From Myxococcales bacterium (GTDB taxonomy: Bacteria > Myxococcota_A > Bradymonadia > Bradymonadales > GCA-2716585), in the NCBI GenBank assembly GCA_002716585.1, contig PBBL01000053.1, positions 1-63,112 on the forward strand: a stretch of DNA of 63,112 nucleotides, written 5' to 3'. Both the position numbers and the translations under genes were made by a program. The first letter of the stretch is position 1; each line of letters begins with the position of its first letter. Below are positions 28,433-38,227 of the stretch, one piece after another. Under the pieces are notes generated by a model. It had not been told where the DNA came from, did no database searches, and saw only the letters and a list, made by a program, of their open reading frames with translations.

Positions 28433-31300
28433 TCAGGCGTGCACGGACTCGGAGGGCAGGTGGAGGCTCTGCTTGCCCTCGGGCAGGCGGGTGTCGTTGG
28501 CCATGACGCGCTTGGCCCAGACCACCATGATGTTCTCAGGCCGACGGCGCCCAGGGGGGCGTGGCCCGAGCTTGCGTTGCGCGACGACGCGCGCGACGAC
28601 GTTGTTCGCGATCAGCTCGGGGTCCTTGATGGCGTAGACGATGGGGACGCTCGGCTTGTCCTCCAGGCAACCGATGAACAGGCCCGCCACCCCACCCTTG
28701 GAGCGGTTGCGGGTGATCTCACACGGCGCGATGGCGCACACGACCGGCACCTCCAGCTTCTTGCTGGTCTGCAGGTCATCGAGCAGTCGGGAGAACATGG
28801 TGTAGAAGGCGATCCCGGCGAACTCGCCGCGCTCCGACTGGTTCTCGCGGACCACGCACCCCTCAAAGATCCGCAGCGATGAGTTGCACACCGAGAGCCC
28901 GCCGCCGCGGAACGGCGCCCGGTTCTTCGAGATCGTCATGCGCGTCAGCTTGAGGCGGCTCCCCACGGTCGCGTGGATGGCCCCCCCCTCGCCGTACTCG
29001 GCGGAGACGACGTTGCGCTCACAGATGCCATCCTTGAGGTCGAGGGCCACCATGCGGAAGGTCGCGATCGCCCCGCCCGACTCGTGCGCCTTGTTGCGGG
29101 AGAACTCGATGCCGGTCGCGCGCAGCGCGGTGAGGAACCGCTCCATGTCGCCGTCGGGCCTGAGCCCGCTGAGGAGGATGGCCCCCCCACGCAGCGCCTG
29201 GTTCTCCGCGATGCGCCCAAGCGGCCGCCCGTCGTCTTCGGTGTTGCCCTCCAGCAGGAGGCGGCTCGCGAAGGCGAAGATCGCCCCGCCCGCGCCGACG
29301 CTCTGGTTGCCGAGGAGGTCGCAGCGCCGCAGGTGCAGCCCGCTGTAGGACGCGTAGATCCCCCCGCCGTGCCCCACCTCGCCGGACCAGCCGCTGCGCG
29401 ACGCGTCCGGCAGCTCGTCGTCGATCTCGACCTTGTTGTCGCAGATGACGCTGTCCTCGATGAGCATCGGGATGCGCGCCTCGTGCACAAACAGCGCGCC
29501 CCCGGCGACACGGGAGTGGTTGCCTCGGAACATGCACTCGCGCAGGACCGTGATGGACTCCTGCGCGAACACCGCCCCGCCCCGCCCATCGGCGTGGTTG
29601 TCTTCAAACAGGCAGCGCTCGATCTGGATGGAGGTCTTCTTCTTGAGGTCGCCCCCATCCTCCATCCGAATCGCCGCGCCGTCGCCCGTCGAGCGGTGCC
29701 CTGCGAAGGTGCAGAGGTAGAAGCGCGCGCTGCGGGTGGACAGCACGTGCGCCGCTCCGCCATAGCGGCGCGGCTGAGACTCCGAGGGCAGCGAACCGGC
29801 GAACCGGATCCCGACGACCCAGGCGTCGTGCGATCCGTCGAGGTTGAGCACGTAATCTTCAGCCCCGATGCGGGACGGCGCGGCCATGACGACCTCGCTG
29901 CTCTCATCACCGGCCTGGAGCCAGTCCCGCAGCGCGTCGTCGTCGTCCACGGGCGGGAGGCGGTGGTTGATCATCGCGACCCGAGGCGGGAGCGTCACCC
30001 GCTCCTCGTAGAGCCCCGGCAGCAAGCGGAGCTGCACGCGGTGACCGCCGTCGACCAGCTCCTGAGCGACAACAAGCGCCTCCGCCAGCCCAAAGAGGGG
30101 CTCCCCCGGGCTCTTGCCCGTGCTGCGACCGCCTCGCGATGAGCTGGGGGCGACGTAGATGACCGGGCCGCGCTTCCAGTTCGGCGGCGACCAGACGTCG
30201 GAGGGCAGCACCCAGGTCGCCTTGCTCTGCTCCTCCTGGGCGAGCCCGAAGGCGTCGTCCTCCTCGTCGGGCAGCACCGTGTCGGCGAGCGCGAAGTCGT
30301 CAAAGCGCGAGCCGCTGTCGGAGTGGCGGAAGTCGGCCAGCGCCCCCTTGAAGGTGCTGCTCAGCTCCGCGCTGGCCCCCGACGGCATCGGGACCACGCC
30401 GCGGTGGCTTCCCGAGGGGGTCGTCCCCTCCTCGCCCTGGAGGGTGATGTCGTCGAGGCGCCGTGAGGCGCCGCTCAGACGAGAGCCCCGAGGCCGCGAC
30501 AGCGCTGGGGACGCCTGGCTGTCCGCCAGATCGTTCGCGGTGCGGCTGTTGAAGTCGAACGGGTCGTCCGTCTTGAACCCAAAGGGGTCGTCGTCCGCGA
30601 GCGCCTCCTCGGGAGATGCCGTCAGATCTCGCCTGGGCGCGTCGAGCGTGGACGAGAGGCCGATGCTGTTCGTCCGTAGGCTCCCGCCGGGCTCGGGAGA
30701 CGACGGCATCGCCGGGAGGTCATCGTAGGAGTTCCCCAGCGTGGCGCCGCTCGGCGGGGCGCCGAAACCCTCCAGATCGACCTCGATCGGCTTGATGTCG
30801 TCGTCGCGCTTGCGGGCCGAGGGGGGGCGACGCTGGACGAGGTCGGGCGTGTTCTCCTCCTCCTGGCGTTGGCGCGTCTTGTCTCCCTGCTCTCGAACCG
30901 TGCTCTGCCAGTTGGGCGTGATGAAGCGCTCCAGGAACATGAACAACATGCCCAGCCCGAACAGCGCCAGGAAGGCGTACTTGACCGGGAGCGGGTGGCT
31001 GAAGGAGCTGGTCTCCACGCACATCCCCGCCGCGTCGAAGACGTAGCCGAAGATCCCCGTGCCGCGGTTGACGTTCTCGGCGTAGTCGCCCTCAATGCCA
31101 TCTCGAACGACCCCGGAGTCGTCCACCAGCGCCGTGTTGGTCTTGTCATCGACCACCGCGCCGATCTCATAATCCGCGACCGTGCCGATGAAGCACGAGG
31201 CCGCATGACGCGACAGGAACAGCCCGGCGAGCAGCGCCAGAAACAGCATGATCCTGCCGTAACGACCAAAATCAAACTGGGGTTTGTTTGCCCCGCTCAT
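28433..31300 (-). CDS. Membrane-anchored right-handed beta-helix protein
   Basis: 955 residues. Two transmembrane helices (about 17-31 and 105-124) flank a ~70-residue loop. Residues ~130-370 are polar and disorder-like (SSPEPGGSLR, DDPFGFKTDDPFDF). From ~385 to ~900 there are repeated short strands such as IERCLFEDNHADGRGGAVF and LRECMFRGNHSRVAGGALF, characteristic of pectin-lyase-like parallel beta-helices. Such domains are usually extracellular, yet two helices with an inside N-terminus would leave this one in the cytoplasm. No function assigned. Its probable promoter (extended -10 TGGTACAAT) is 136 bases upstream. Confidence 0.8.
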   Translation of the reverse strand: MSGANKPQFDFGRYGRIMLFLALLAGLFLSRHAASCFIGTVADYEIGAVVDDKTNTALVDDSGVVRDGIEGDYAENVNRGTGIFGYVFDAAGMCVETSSFSHPLPVKYAFLALFGLGMLFMFLERFITPNWQSTVREQGDKTRQRQEEENTPDLVQRRPPSARKRDDDIKPIEVDLEGFGAPPSGATLGNSYDDLPAMPSSPEPGGSLRTNSIGLSSTLDAPRRDLTASPEEALADDDPFGFKTDDPFDFNSRTANDLADSQASPALSRPRGSRLSGASRRLDDITLQGEEGTTPSGSHRGVVPMPSGASAELSSTFKGALADFRHSDSGSRFDDFALADTVLPDEEDDAFGLAQEEQSKATWVLPSDVWSPPNWKRGPVIYVAPSSSRGGRSTGKSPGEPLFGLAEALVVAQELVDGGHRVQLRLLPGLYEERVTLPPRVAMINHRLPPVDDDDALRDWLQAGDESSEVVMAAPSRIGAEDYVLNLDGSHDAWVVGIRFAGSLPSESQPRRYGGAAHVLSTRSARFYLCTFAGHRSTGDGAAIRMEDGGDLKKKTSIQIERCLFEDNHADGRGGAVFAQESITVLRECMFRGNHSRVAGGALFVHEARIPMLIEDSVICDNKVEIDDELPDASRSGWSGEVGHGGGIYASYSGLHLRRCDLLGNQSVGAGGAIFAFASRLLLEGNTEDDGRPLGRIAENQALRGGAILLSGLRPDGDMERFLTALRATGIEFSRNKAHESGGAIATFRMVALDLKDGICERNVVSAEYGEGGAIHATVGSRLKLTRMTISKNRAPFRGGGLSVCNSSLRIFEGCVVRENQSERGEFAGIAFYTMFSRLLDDLQTSKKLEVPVVCAIAPCEITRNRSKGGVAGLFIGCLEDKPSVPIVYAIKDPELIANNVVARVVAQRKLGPRPPGRRRPENIMVVWAKRVMANDTRLPEGKQSLHLPSESVHA

Positions 31301-31435
31301 TCACTACCCCTGAGGCGTTCACGATCCACAAACGGGTTCGAGCGTTTTGACCAGCAGGCCACCTACCTTCTTCGAGCACATGCCTCTCGGTTGAGCATAG
31401 GTTGGGCTCGGCGGGATTTCAAGCAGCCGGCGCAC

Positions 31436-31441
31436 ATTGTA
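31436..31441 (-). promoter_or_regulatory. Extended -10 element upstream of the beta-helix gene
   Basis: On the minus strand TGG-TACAAT forms an extended -10 hexamer. The -35 region 17 bases before it (CGTTCT) is poor. It lies in the 260-base divergent gap between the beta-helix gene and the dinG-like gene. Confidence 0.35.
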
Positions 31442-31480
31442 CCACACCCCATCGGGGGAGAACGGCCGCACATGAATATC

Positions 31481-31498
31481 TGTTCAACGCTTTGAACA
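31481..31498. promoter_or_regulatory. Perfect palindrome TGTTCAA-N4-TTGAACA, operator candidate
   Basis: TGTTCAACGCTTTGAACA has perfect 7-bp arms around four bases, 63 bases before the dinG-like start and next to AT-rich GATATACC, which could be its -10. DinG-type helicases are often under SOS control, but this is not a LexA box I can name with certainty. It could equally serve the divergent gene. Confidence 0.45.
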
Positions 31499-31560
31499 TG
31501 CGATATACCTGCAGGCCCGGCGAGCCTCGCCGCAGCAACGCCCGATCTGGGACACAGACC

Positions 31561-33525
31561 ATGACACACCCTGTCGATCGCATCCTCGGCCCCGGCGGCC
31601 TCCTCGATGAGCACCTGACCGGCTACGAGCCTCGCCCCCAACAGCTCCAGATGGCGATGGCGGTCCACCGCGCCTTTGAGACCAACAAGCGCGCCGTGAT
31701 CGAGGCCGCGACCGGCACGGGCAAGACCCTCGCCTACATGATCCCGGCCCTCCTGAGCCGCAAGCGCGTCGTGATCTCCACCGCCACCAAGGCGCTCCAG
31801 TCCCAGATCGTGGACAAGGACGTGCCGCTGCTCAGCAAGGTCTTCGCCGAGGCGAGGCCGCCGATTCGCTTCAGCGCCGTCAACCTCAAGGGCCGCTCCA
31901 ACTACCTGTGCTTGTTTCGCTTTGAGAACCTCAAAGAGACCATGACCTTCACGCGCGCCAGCGACGCGGTCCACTTCCAGAAGATCGTCCGCTGGGCGAA
32001 GCGGACGCGGAGCGGCGACCGCAGCACGATCAAGGGGCTGCCCGACCAGTACTCGCCCTGGTCGCAGCTCAGCGCCACCGGCCACCAGTGCCACGGCAAG
32101 CGCTGCGAGCATTACGAGGACTGCTTCATCACCAAGCGTCGCCGTGAAGCGCGCGAGGCGGACCTCATCATCGTCAACCACCACCTGTTCTTCGCCGACC
32201 TCGCGCTGCGCCGCGCCGGGATCGCCGAGCTGCTGCCCGAGTACGACGCGGTCGTCTTCGACGAGGCGCACCACCTGGAGCAGACGGCGACGTCGTTCTT
32301 TGGCGATCAGCTCAGCACCTACCGGCTCACGGAGATGGTCTCGGACACGCGCCGCACCCTGGAGGCGGAGGACGCCCTGACGCGCGTCGGCGAGAAGATC
32401 CTCCGCGGCGTCGAGACCGCCTCGGAGGGGTTCTTCGGGTGCTTCAAGGACAGCCTCTACGAGGGGCGCTACGCCATGGAGGAGGTGCTCACCGACAAGC
32501 TGCGCGCGACCCTCCGGCAGCGCCGCCGGATCCTGACCGACGAGCTGGAGCGGCTCGCGACGTGGCTGGAGACCGCCGACGGCGGCAGCGCGACGGAGCG
32601 CTTGCACGAGCGCTGCCGCGACCTGATCGGCGACACGGTGACGGTCACCACGCCCGGGCAGCCCGATCTGTGCCACATCATCGAGCGCCGCGGCCGAGGG
32701 ATCTTCCTGGAGGCCCAGCCGATCCACATCGGCGGGCTGTTCCGCAAAGGGGTGCTTGAGCGCGAGGGGCCGCAGATCTACACGAGCGCGACCCTCACGA
32801 CCGAGGGGAGCTTCGACTTCTTCTGCAGCCGCCTCGGGATGAACCACCGCGACGACGTCATGACCGCTCGCCTCAGCCCGGTGTTCGACTACAGCCAGAA
32901 CGCCCTGCTCTACATCCCCCGGCGCCTGCCCGCTCCGGATCGGGACGGGTGGCTCGAAGGGGTCTGCACGATCTCCGAGTACCTGATCAACATGAGCGAG
33001 GGCCGCGCCTTTGTGCTCTTCACGAGCTACCGCAACATGGAGCAGGTCTACGAGGAGCTGGCGGAGAAGCTCGACTTCCCGGTGCTCAAGCAGGGCGACA
33101 TGCCGCGCGGTGAGCTCCTGGAGACCTTCCGCGCGGACACCCACTCCGTCCTGTTCGCGACCAGCTCGTTCTGGGAGGGCGTGGACGTCGAGGGGGAGGC
33201 GCTCAGCCTCGTGATCATGGACAAGCTGCCGTTCGCCAACCCCTCCGACCCCCTGACCCAGGCCCGCATGCGGCAGCTGGAGGAGCGCGGCGTCCACCCC
33301 TTCTCGACCTACCAGATCCCGACCGCGATCATCGCCCTCAAGCAGGGCTTCGGTCGCCTGATCCGCTCCCACCGGGACCGCGGCGTCGTGGCCATCCTCG
33401 ACAGCCGCCTGGCCACGCGCTCCTACGGGAGGCGCTTCCTGGAGTCGCTCCCGCCCGCCCGCGTGGTCTGGAACTCCATCGAGGCGAAGCGCTGGTGGGA
33501 GGGCATCGCCGCAAAAGGTGATTGA
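31561..33525 (+). CDS. DinG/XPD-family ATP-dependent DNA helicase with Fe-S cluster
   Basis: 654 residues from ATG 31561; the frame extends further up but without conserved sequence. Motifs: EAATGTGKT Walker A, STATKALQSQ, VFDEAHHLEQT, TSATLTTEGSFDFF, FATSSFWEGVD, and KQGFGRLIRS. The four Fe-S ligands are one Cys in NYLCLF and three in CHGKRCEHYEDC. It is a 5'-3' SF2 helicase that resolves replication and repair intermediates. An operator-like palindrome lies just upstream. Confidence 0.93.
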   Translation: MTHPVDRILGPGGLLDEHLTGYEPRPQQLQMAMAVHRAFETNKRAVIEAATGTGKTLAYMIPALLSRKRVVISTATKALQSQIVDKDVPLLSKVFAEARPPIRFSAVNLKGRSNYLCLFRFENLKETMTFTRASDAVHFQKIVRWAKRTRSGDRSTIKGLPDQYSPWSQLSATGHQCHGKRCEHYEDCFITKRRREAREADLIIVNHHLFFADLALRRAGIAELLPEYDAVVFDEAHHLEQTATSFFGDQLSTYRLTEMVSDTRRTLEAEDALTRVGEKILRGVETASEGFFGCFKDSLYEGRYAMEEVLTDKLRATLRQRRRILTDELERLATWLETADGGSATERLHERCRDLIGDTVTVTTPGQPDLCHIIERRGRGIFLEAQPIHIGGLFRKGVLEREGPQIYTSATLTTEGSFDFFCSRLGMNHRDDVMTARLSPVFDYSQNALLYIPRRLPAPDRDGWLEGVCTISEYLINMSEGRAFVLFTSYRNMEQVYEELAEKLDFPVLKQGDMPRGELLETFRADTHSVLFATSSFWEGVDVEGEALSLVIMDKLPFANPSDPLTQARMRQLEERGVHPFSTYQIPTAIIALKQGFGRLIRSHRDRGVVAILDSRLATRSYGRRFLESLPPARVVWNSIEAKRWWEGIAAKGD

Positions 33526-33739
33526 CTCCGTCGAGGGTGTGCTAACACTTTATCCGCCACGGACGCTCACCGGGGGTGTCATGGACGAACCAGAGGCTCG
33601 AAGGCTGGCATACAGCATTCACCTGTGGTGACGCACAGGCGCAGCGGCGTTGCTCCACAACGGCCGCAAAGCCCCCATCGCAGACGTGTCGCAATCAGGA
33701 ACGCCCAACCAACCCGCTTCATCAGGAGGAGTGACCCAG

Positions 33740-34354
<615 letters not shown>

Positions 34355-34369
34355 GCCCTGACCTGACCC

Positions 34370-34411
34370 AACGCAAAAGGGCCGCCCGATGTCGGGCGGC
34401 CCTTTTGCGTT
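34370..34411. terminator. Bidirectional rho-independent terminator between sod and pepP
   Basis: A perfect 20-bp inverted repeat with only two bases between the arms. The core GGGCCGCCCGA/TCGGGCGGCCC is flanked by AAAA on the left and TTTT on the right, so each strand ends its hairpin with a U-tract. It sits between the convergent sod and pepP genes, 15 bases from each stop. Confidence 0.9.
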
Positions 34412-34426
34412 GAAGCTCAAGCGACG

Positions 34427-35761
34427 CTACACCGTGAAGCTGTAACCGCTCCCCACCACGTCCTCCAGCGCCTCGACCGACTTGGGCACCCCGCCGGTCA
34501 ACACCACTGGGCCGTCCTCCGTCGTCAGGACGTCGTCTTCGATGCGGATCCCGATCCCGCGCATCTCGTCGGGCACGTCCTCCGCGTCGACGCTGACGTA
34601 GATCCCCGGCTCGATCGTCTGCACCTCGCCCGGGCTGAGCTTCGCGTAGTCCTCGCCGTCGTAGTAGGGGCCGACGTCGTGCACGTCCATCCCCAGCCAG
34701 TGACCCGTCTTGTGCATGTAGAACGCCTTGTAGGCCTCCTCCTCGATCAGCTCATCCAGGCTCCCCTTGAGCAGCTTGAGGTCGATCATCGCCTGGGTCA
34801 GGGTGCGGACGGTCGCCTGGTGAATGTCCCACCATGAGGAGCCCACCGTGCACATGGCGATCGCCGCCTCCTCCGCCTCCAGGACCGCCTGGTAGAGGTC
34901 GCGCTGCGCCGGGGTGAAGGAGCCCGACACCGGGAAGGTCCGGGTGATGTCGCTGGCGTAGTAGTTGAACTCGCACCCGGCGTCGATCAGGACCAGATCC
35001 CCGTCGCGGAGCAGGTCGCGGTTGGTGGTGTAGTGCAGGATCGTCGCGTTGTCGCCGCCGCCCACGATGGAGGAGTAGGCCGGGAACGAGGCGCCGTTGC
35101 GCGCGAAGACGTACTCGATGAGGGCTTGAAGCTCGTACTCGTGCATCCCCGGCTTGCAGGCCTTCATCGCCGCGAGGTGGGCCTCGGCGGCGATCTCACA
35201 GGAGCGCCTGAGCAGCGCCAGCTCCTCCTCGCCCTTGACCTTGCGCATCGCATGCAGGACCTCGCGCGGGTCCTTCAAGACGGTCGGCGCCTCGGGCGGG
35301 CGGTTCTTCGCTCGCCGCAGACCGCCCAGCAGGCGGTGGATCCGCGCGTCGAACGCCGCGTCTCGCCCCAGCTCGACGTAGAGGACCTCACGGCCGCGCA
35401 TCAGGTCGGGGAGCTTGTCGTCCAGCTCCTCCAGCGGGTGGGCCGTATCCGCGCCAAAGTCGGCCACCGCGCCCTCCGGGCCAGCGCGGCGCCCCGTCCA
35501 CGTCTCGCGCTCCTTGTCCCGCGGGCGGACGAACAGCGTCGTCGCGCCCTCGTCGTGCCCCGGGGCGATGACGAGGATCGCCTCAGGCTCCTCGAAGCCA
35601 GTCAGGTAGAGGACGTCGCTGTGGGCTCGGTAGCGGTAGTCGGTGTCGCGGCTGCGGAGCTTCTCATCGCCGCTGACGAAGATCGCGACCGCGTCCTCGC
35701 CGATCGCGTCCATCAGGCGCGCGCGGCGCGCGGCGTAGGCGTTCGTGGGTGTGTCCTGCAT
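34427..35761 (-). CDS. pepP: Xaa-Pro aminopeptidase (M24B)
   Basis: 444 residues from ATG 35761. N-terminal creatinase-like domain (DTDYRYRAHSDVLYLTGF) and C-terminal pita-bread metallopeptidase domain with the dinuclear metal ligands in order: Asp in VLIDAGCEF, Asp in ASDITRTF, His in HKTGHWLG, Glu in TIEPGIYV, Glu in GIRIEDD. It removes N-terminal residues that precede proline. Cytoplasmic. It is preceded closely on the same strand by the PEGA protein gene. Confidence 0.94.
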   Translation of the reverse strand: MQDTPTNAYAARRARLMDAIGEDAVAIFVSGDEKLRSRDTDYRYRAHSDVLYLTGFEEPEAILVIAPGHDEGATTLFVRPRDKERETWTGRRAGPEGAVADFGADTAHPLEELDDKLPDLMRGREVLYVELGRDAAFDARIHRLLGGLRRAKNRPPEAPTVLKDPREVLHAMRKVKGEEELALLRRSCEIAAEAHLAAMKACKPGMHEYELQALIEYVFARNGASFPAYSSIVGGGDNATILHYTTNRDLLRDGDLVLIDAGCEFNYYASDITRTFPVSGSFTPAQRDLYQAVLEAEEAAIAMCTVGSSWWDIHQATVRTLTQAMIDLKLLKGSLDELIEEEAYKAFYMHKTGHWLGMDVHDVGPYYDGEDYAKLSPGEVQTIEPGIYVSVDAEDVPDEMRGIGIRIEDDVLTTEDGPVVLTGGVPKSVEALEDVVGSGYSFTV

Positions 35762-35781
35762 GTCCAAACCGTTCGGTGGTG

Positions 35782-36399
35782 TCACTTGTTCTGGCGATCG
35801 CGGAAGAAGAGCTTGAGCTTGGAGCCCTTGCGGATGCGGATGGTCTTCACTTCGCTCATCCGACCGTCCTCCCACTTGACCTGCACCTCGTGGCGGCCAA
35901 CGTCGAGGTCGCGGTTGATCATGGGCGTGCTCGCGCCCAGCGCGCCCCCATCGACGAACACCTCCCCCTTGGGCTTGGAGTAGACGGTCAGCTTCCCGGA
36001 CTCGTCGCCGTCCTCCTCCTTCTTGGGCTCGTCCTTGCTCGGCAGCGCGGGCGACGAAGACTTCGCGGTGGGGGTCGGTGGGGTGTTGTAGCCCGTGATG
36101 TCGACCATGAGGATCCGCTTCTCGCGGGGCTTGAGGTAGACCGTGTAGGTCTTCTCCTTGTCCCCCATCTTCACCAGCACGTCGTGGCGCTTGAGGGCGG
36201 GCAGCTTCATGCCGTACTCGCTGCGGCGAGGGTAGGGCTTGCCGTCCACGGTGATGAGGGCGCCGTAGTTGGTGTGGATCTCAAGCCACCCGTGCCCGTT
36301 GGGGTCGTCGTCCTGAGCGAGCGCGCCTGACGCCATGAAGCAGAGCAGGAGCGCCCCCATCAGGAGGGTGAGCCATCGTGTCGCGGTCGTTGTCTTCAT
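35782..36399 (-). CDS. Secreted PEGA-domain protein
   Basis: 205 residues from an ATG with GAGG upstream. Signal peptide: LTLLMGALLLCFMASGALAQ. It contains two PEGA-like beta modules: GWLEIHTNYGALITVDGKPY (about 37-56) and LTVYSKPKGEVFVDGGALG (about 137-155), joined by a Pro/Ser/Lys linker. PEGA domains are found in surface and S-layer-type proteins and often follow kinases in myxobacteria. Function unknown. It is 20 bases upstream of pepP on the same strand. Confidence 0.85.
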   Translation of the reverse strand: MKTTTATRWLTLLMGALLLCFMASGALAQDDDPNGHGWLEIHTNYGALITVDGKPYPRRSEYGMKLPALKRHDVLVKMGDKEKTYTVYLKPREKRILMVDITGYNTPPTPTAKSSSPALPSKDEPKKEEDGDESGKLTVYSKPKGEVFVDGGALGASTPMINRDLDVGRHEVQVKWEDGRMSEVKTIRIRKGSKLKLFFRDRQNK

Positions 36400-36474
36400 C
36401 GTTCGAACCTCAAGCAGCGGCGCCGAGCCCTCCAACCGGCAGGAGGGGGCGCGCTATTCCAGCTTCGCCGGAGA

Positions 36475-37644
36475 CTACGCGAGGCGCGCGAGGCGCTCGC
36501 ACGCCGCCTCAAGGACCTCATCTTCCTTGGCGTAGCAGAAGCGGACCAGGGACTCACCTACCTCGCCGGTGAAGAACGCGCTCCCCGGGACGCTGGCGAC
36601 GCCCACCTGCTCCAGGATCGCCATGGACGCCTCGCGGGCGGTGCTCCGCCCAAGCCGTGAGACGTCGGCGAGCACATAATATGCACCCTGCGGTCGAATC
36701 GGCGGCAGGCCAGCGGCCTCCAACACCGCGCAGATCTGATCGCGCTTGACCTGATACATGTCGCGCATCTGCGTGTAGTAGGAGTCGTTCAGCTTCGCCA
36801 TCCCGTGCGCCACGCCGTACTGGAGCGGCGACGGCGCGCAGATGTAGCAGAGGTCGTTGACCAGCCCGATGGGGCCAGCGATCTCGGGCGGCGCGACCGC
36901 GTACCCGAGCCGCCACCCCGTGATGGAGAAGGTCTTCGAGAAGCCCGACATCGTCACCGTGCGCTCACGCATCCCGGGCAGCGTCGCCAGGCTGATGTGC
37001 TCGGCGTCGTCGTAGACGATGTACTCGTAGATCTCATCGGTGATCGCGAGGAGGTCGTTCTCCTGACAGAACCCGGCGATCACCTCCAGATCCTCACGCC
37101 CGAACACCTTGCCGCTCGGGTTCGAGGGGGTGTTGATGAGGATCGCGCGCGTCTTGTCCGTCACGACCGCGTCGAGCATCGCGCGGTCGAGCTTCCAGTC
37201 CGGCGGCGCGAGGGGGACGAACCTCGGCACGCACCCCGCCACCGTCAGCGTGTTGCGGTGGTAACCATAATAGGGCTCGAACAGGATCACCTCGTCGCCC
37301 GGGTTGAGCATCGCCTGGCACGTGCAGGCGAACGCCCCGGTCGAGCCGATCGTGACCACGACCTCGCTCTCCGGATCGGTTGGCCTCTTGTTGTGAGCCT
37401 CCATCTTCGCGGCGATCTGCGCCCGCAAGGGCTCGACCCCGTCGTAACGACTGTAGACGCTCAGATCCTCGGCGACCGCAGCCTGGGTCGCCTCCAGCAC
37501 CTCAGGCGGCGTCGGCATGTCGCAGATGCCCTGGCCGAGGTTGATCCCCCCAAGCCGGTTGCACTCCAGCGTCATCCGCCGGATGTCGGACTGCACCAGA
37601 CCTTCGATTCGCTTGGATTTGCGCACGCTCAGGCTCCCCATCAT
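36475..37644 (-). CDS. PLP-dependent class I/II aminotransferase
   Basis: 389 residues from the first of two adjacent ATGs. Fold-type I motifs: INLGQGICDMPTP, SRYDGVEPLR, TIGSTGAFACTC, INTPSNPSGKV, ITDEIYEY, SGFSKTFSITGWRLGY with the Schiff-base lysine, and RFCYAKED with the substrate carboxylate-binding Arg. Closest in style to aspartate or kynurenine/methionine aminotransferases; the exact substrate is not clear. Confidence 0.92.
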   Translation of the reverse strand: MMGSLSVRKSKRIEGLVQSDIRRMTLECNRLGGINLGQGICDMPTPPEVLEATQAAVAEDLSVYSRYDGVEPLRAQIAAKMEAHNKRPTDPESEVVVTIGSTGAFACTCQAMLNPGDEVILFEPYYGYHRNTLTVAGCVPRFVPLAPPDWKLDRAMLDAVVTDKTRAILINTPSNPSGKVFGREDLEVIAGFCQENDLLAITDEIYEYIVYDDAEHISLATLPGMRERTVTMSGFSKTFSITGWRLGYAVAPPEIAGPIGLVNDLCYICAPSPLQYGVAHGMAKLNDSYYTQMRDMYQVKRDQICAVLEAAGLPPIRPQGAYYVLADVSRLGRSTAREASMAILEQVGVASVPGSAFFTGEVGESLVRFCYAKEDEVLEAACERLARLA

Positions 37645-37801
37645 TGAGCGCCCGGTCGTGGTGGCGGCGCGAAACCTCCGCTCACCCCGGGCTGCATAGG
37701 CCAAGCCTCCCGTCTTCACGGGCTTGGCACAGACACCCTACGCTTATTGCGCGCCTGGTTGCAATCACATTGTCCCAACAGCGCGGCGCAGGGTCACCTC
37801 A

Positions 37802-37819
37802 AGTATCAAAACCGATACT
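37802..37819. repeat. Small palindrome AGTATC-N6-GATACT in AT-rich gap
   Basis: Six-base perfect arms in an unusually AT-rich patch (CAAGTATCAAAACCGATACTCAAAG). It may be an operator for the aminotransferase gene or part of an untranslated leader. The only support is symmetry and base composition. Confidence 0.3.
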
Positions 37820-38026
37820 CAAAGTAACACAAGCACCGCCCCTCCATCCATACAGACGCGGCGCGCTTTTGCGCTCCACGCCCTGTGGACCGAGCGGCGT
37901 CGCATTGCCAGCGCATCGGCACGGATCTGGCTATATCGCATCATGACCTGGCTCGGGGAGTGTCACCCAGCGCTTTGTCGCAGGGTTCCCATATGCCGCA
38001 CGGCGGCACGACACACACACGCGGCC

Positions 38027-38190
38027 TCGTCTTCAGGTGGTCATCACGTGCAGGCCACGTCAGACCGTATCAACGCGTGCAAGGGAGTGCCAGCCTTGCT
38101 GAGGGGCCTCAAGCCCCTTATCTACAGTGGGCCTGGCCTGCACGCGATGACCACCTGGGGGCGACACAGGCTGATCGGGCTCACCGATCA
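38027..38190 (+). ncRNA. Candidate structured RNA
   Basis: Within the 583-base gene-free stretch 37645-38227, bases 38027-38057 pair with 38134-38164 in a 31-bp helix with one mismatch and three G-U pairs; the G-U pairs occur only if the plus strand is transcribed. Inside are two hairpins, GCAAGG/CCTTGC (38079-38099) and AGGGGC/GCCCCT (38102-38118). Just after it is TGATCGG/CCGATCA (38172-38190). It is not tmRNA, SRP RNA or a typical 6S shape. No promoter or U-tract terminator is evident. A small inverted-repeat element (MITE-like) is the main alternative. Confidence 0.5.
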
Positions 38191-38227
38191 TCACAGCGTT
38201 GGGTGGCACCCCTCGCGCCAGGTCACC

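Noticed and set aside
33522..33548. Promoter TTGACT-N15-TAACAC upstream of sod
   Set aside because: 15-base spacer and overlap with the preceding gene make it too weak to list as a feature.
38027..38164. Integron attC site explanation for the long inverted repeat
   Set aside because: No GTTRRRY/RYYYAAC ends, no integrase and no gene cassette.
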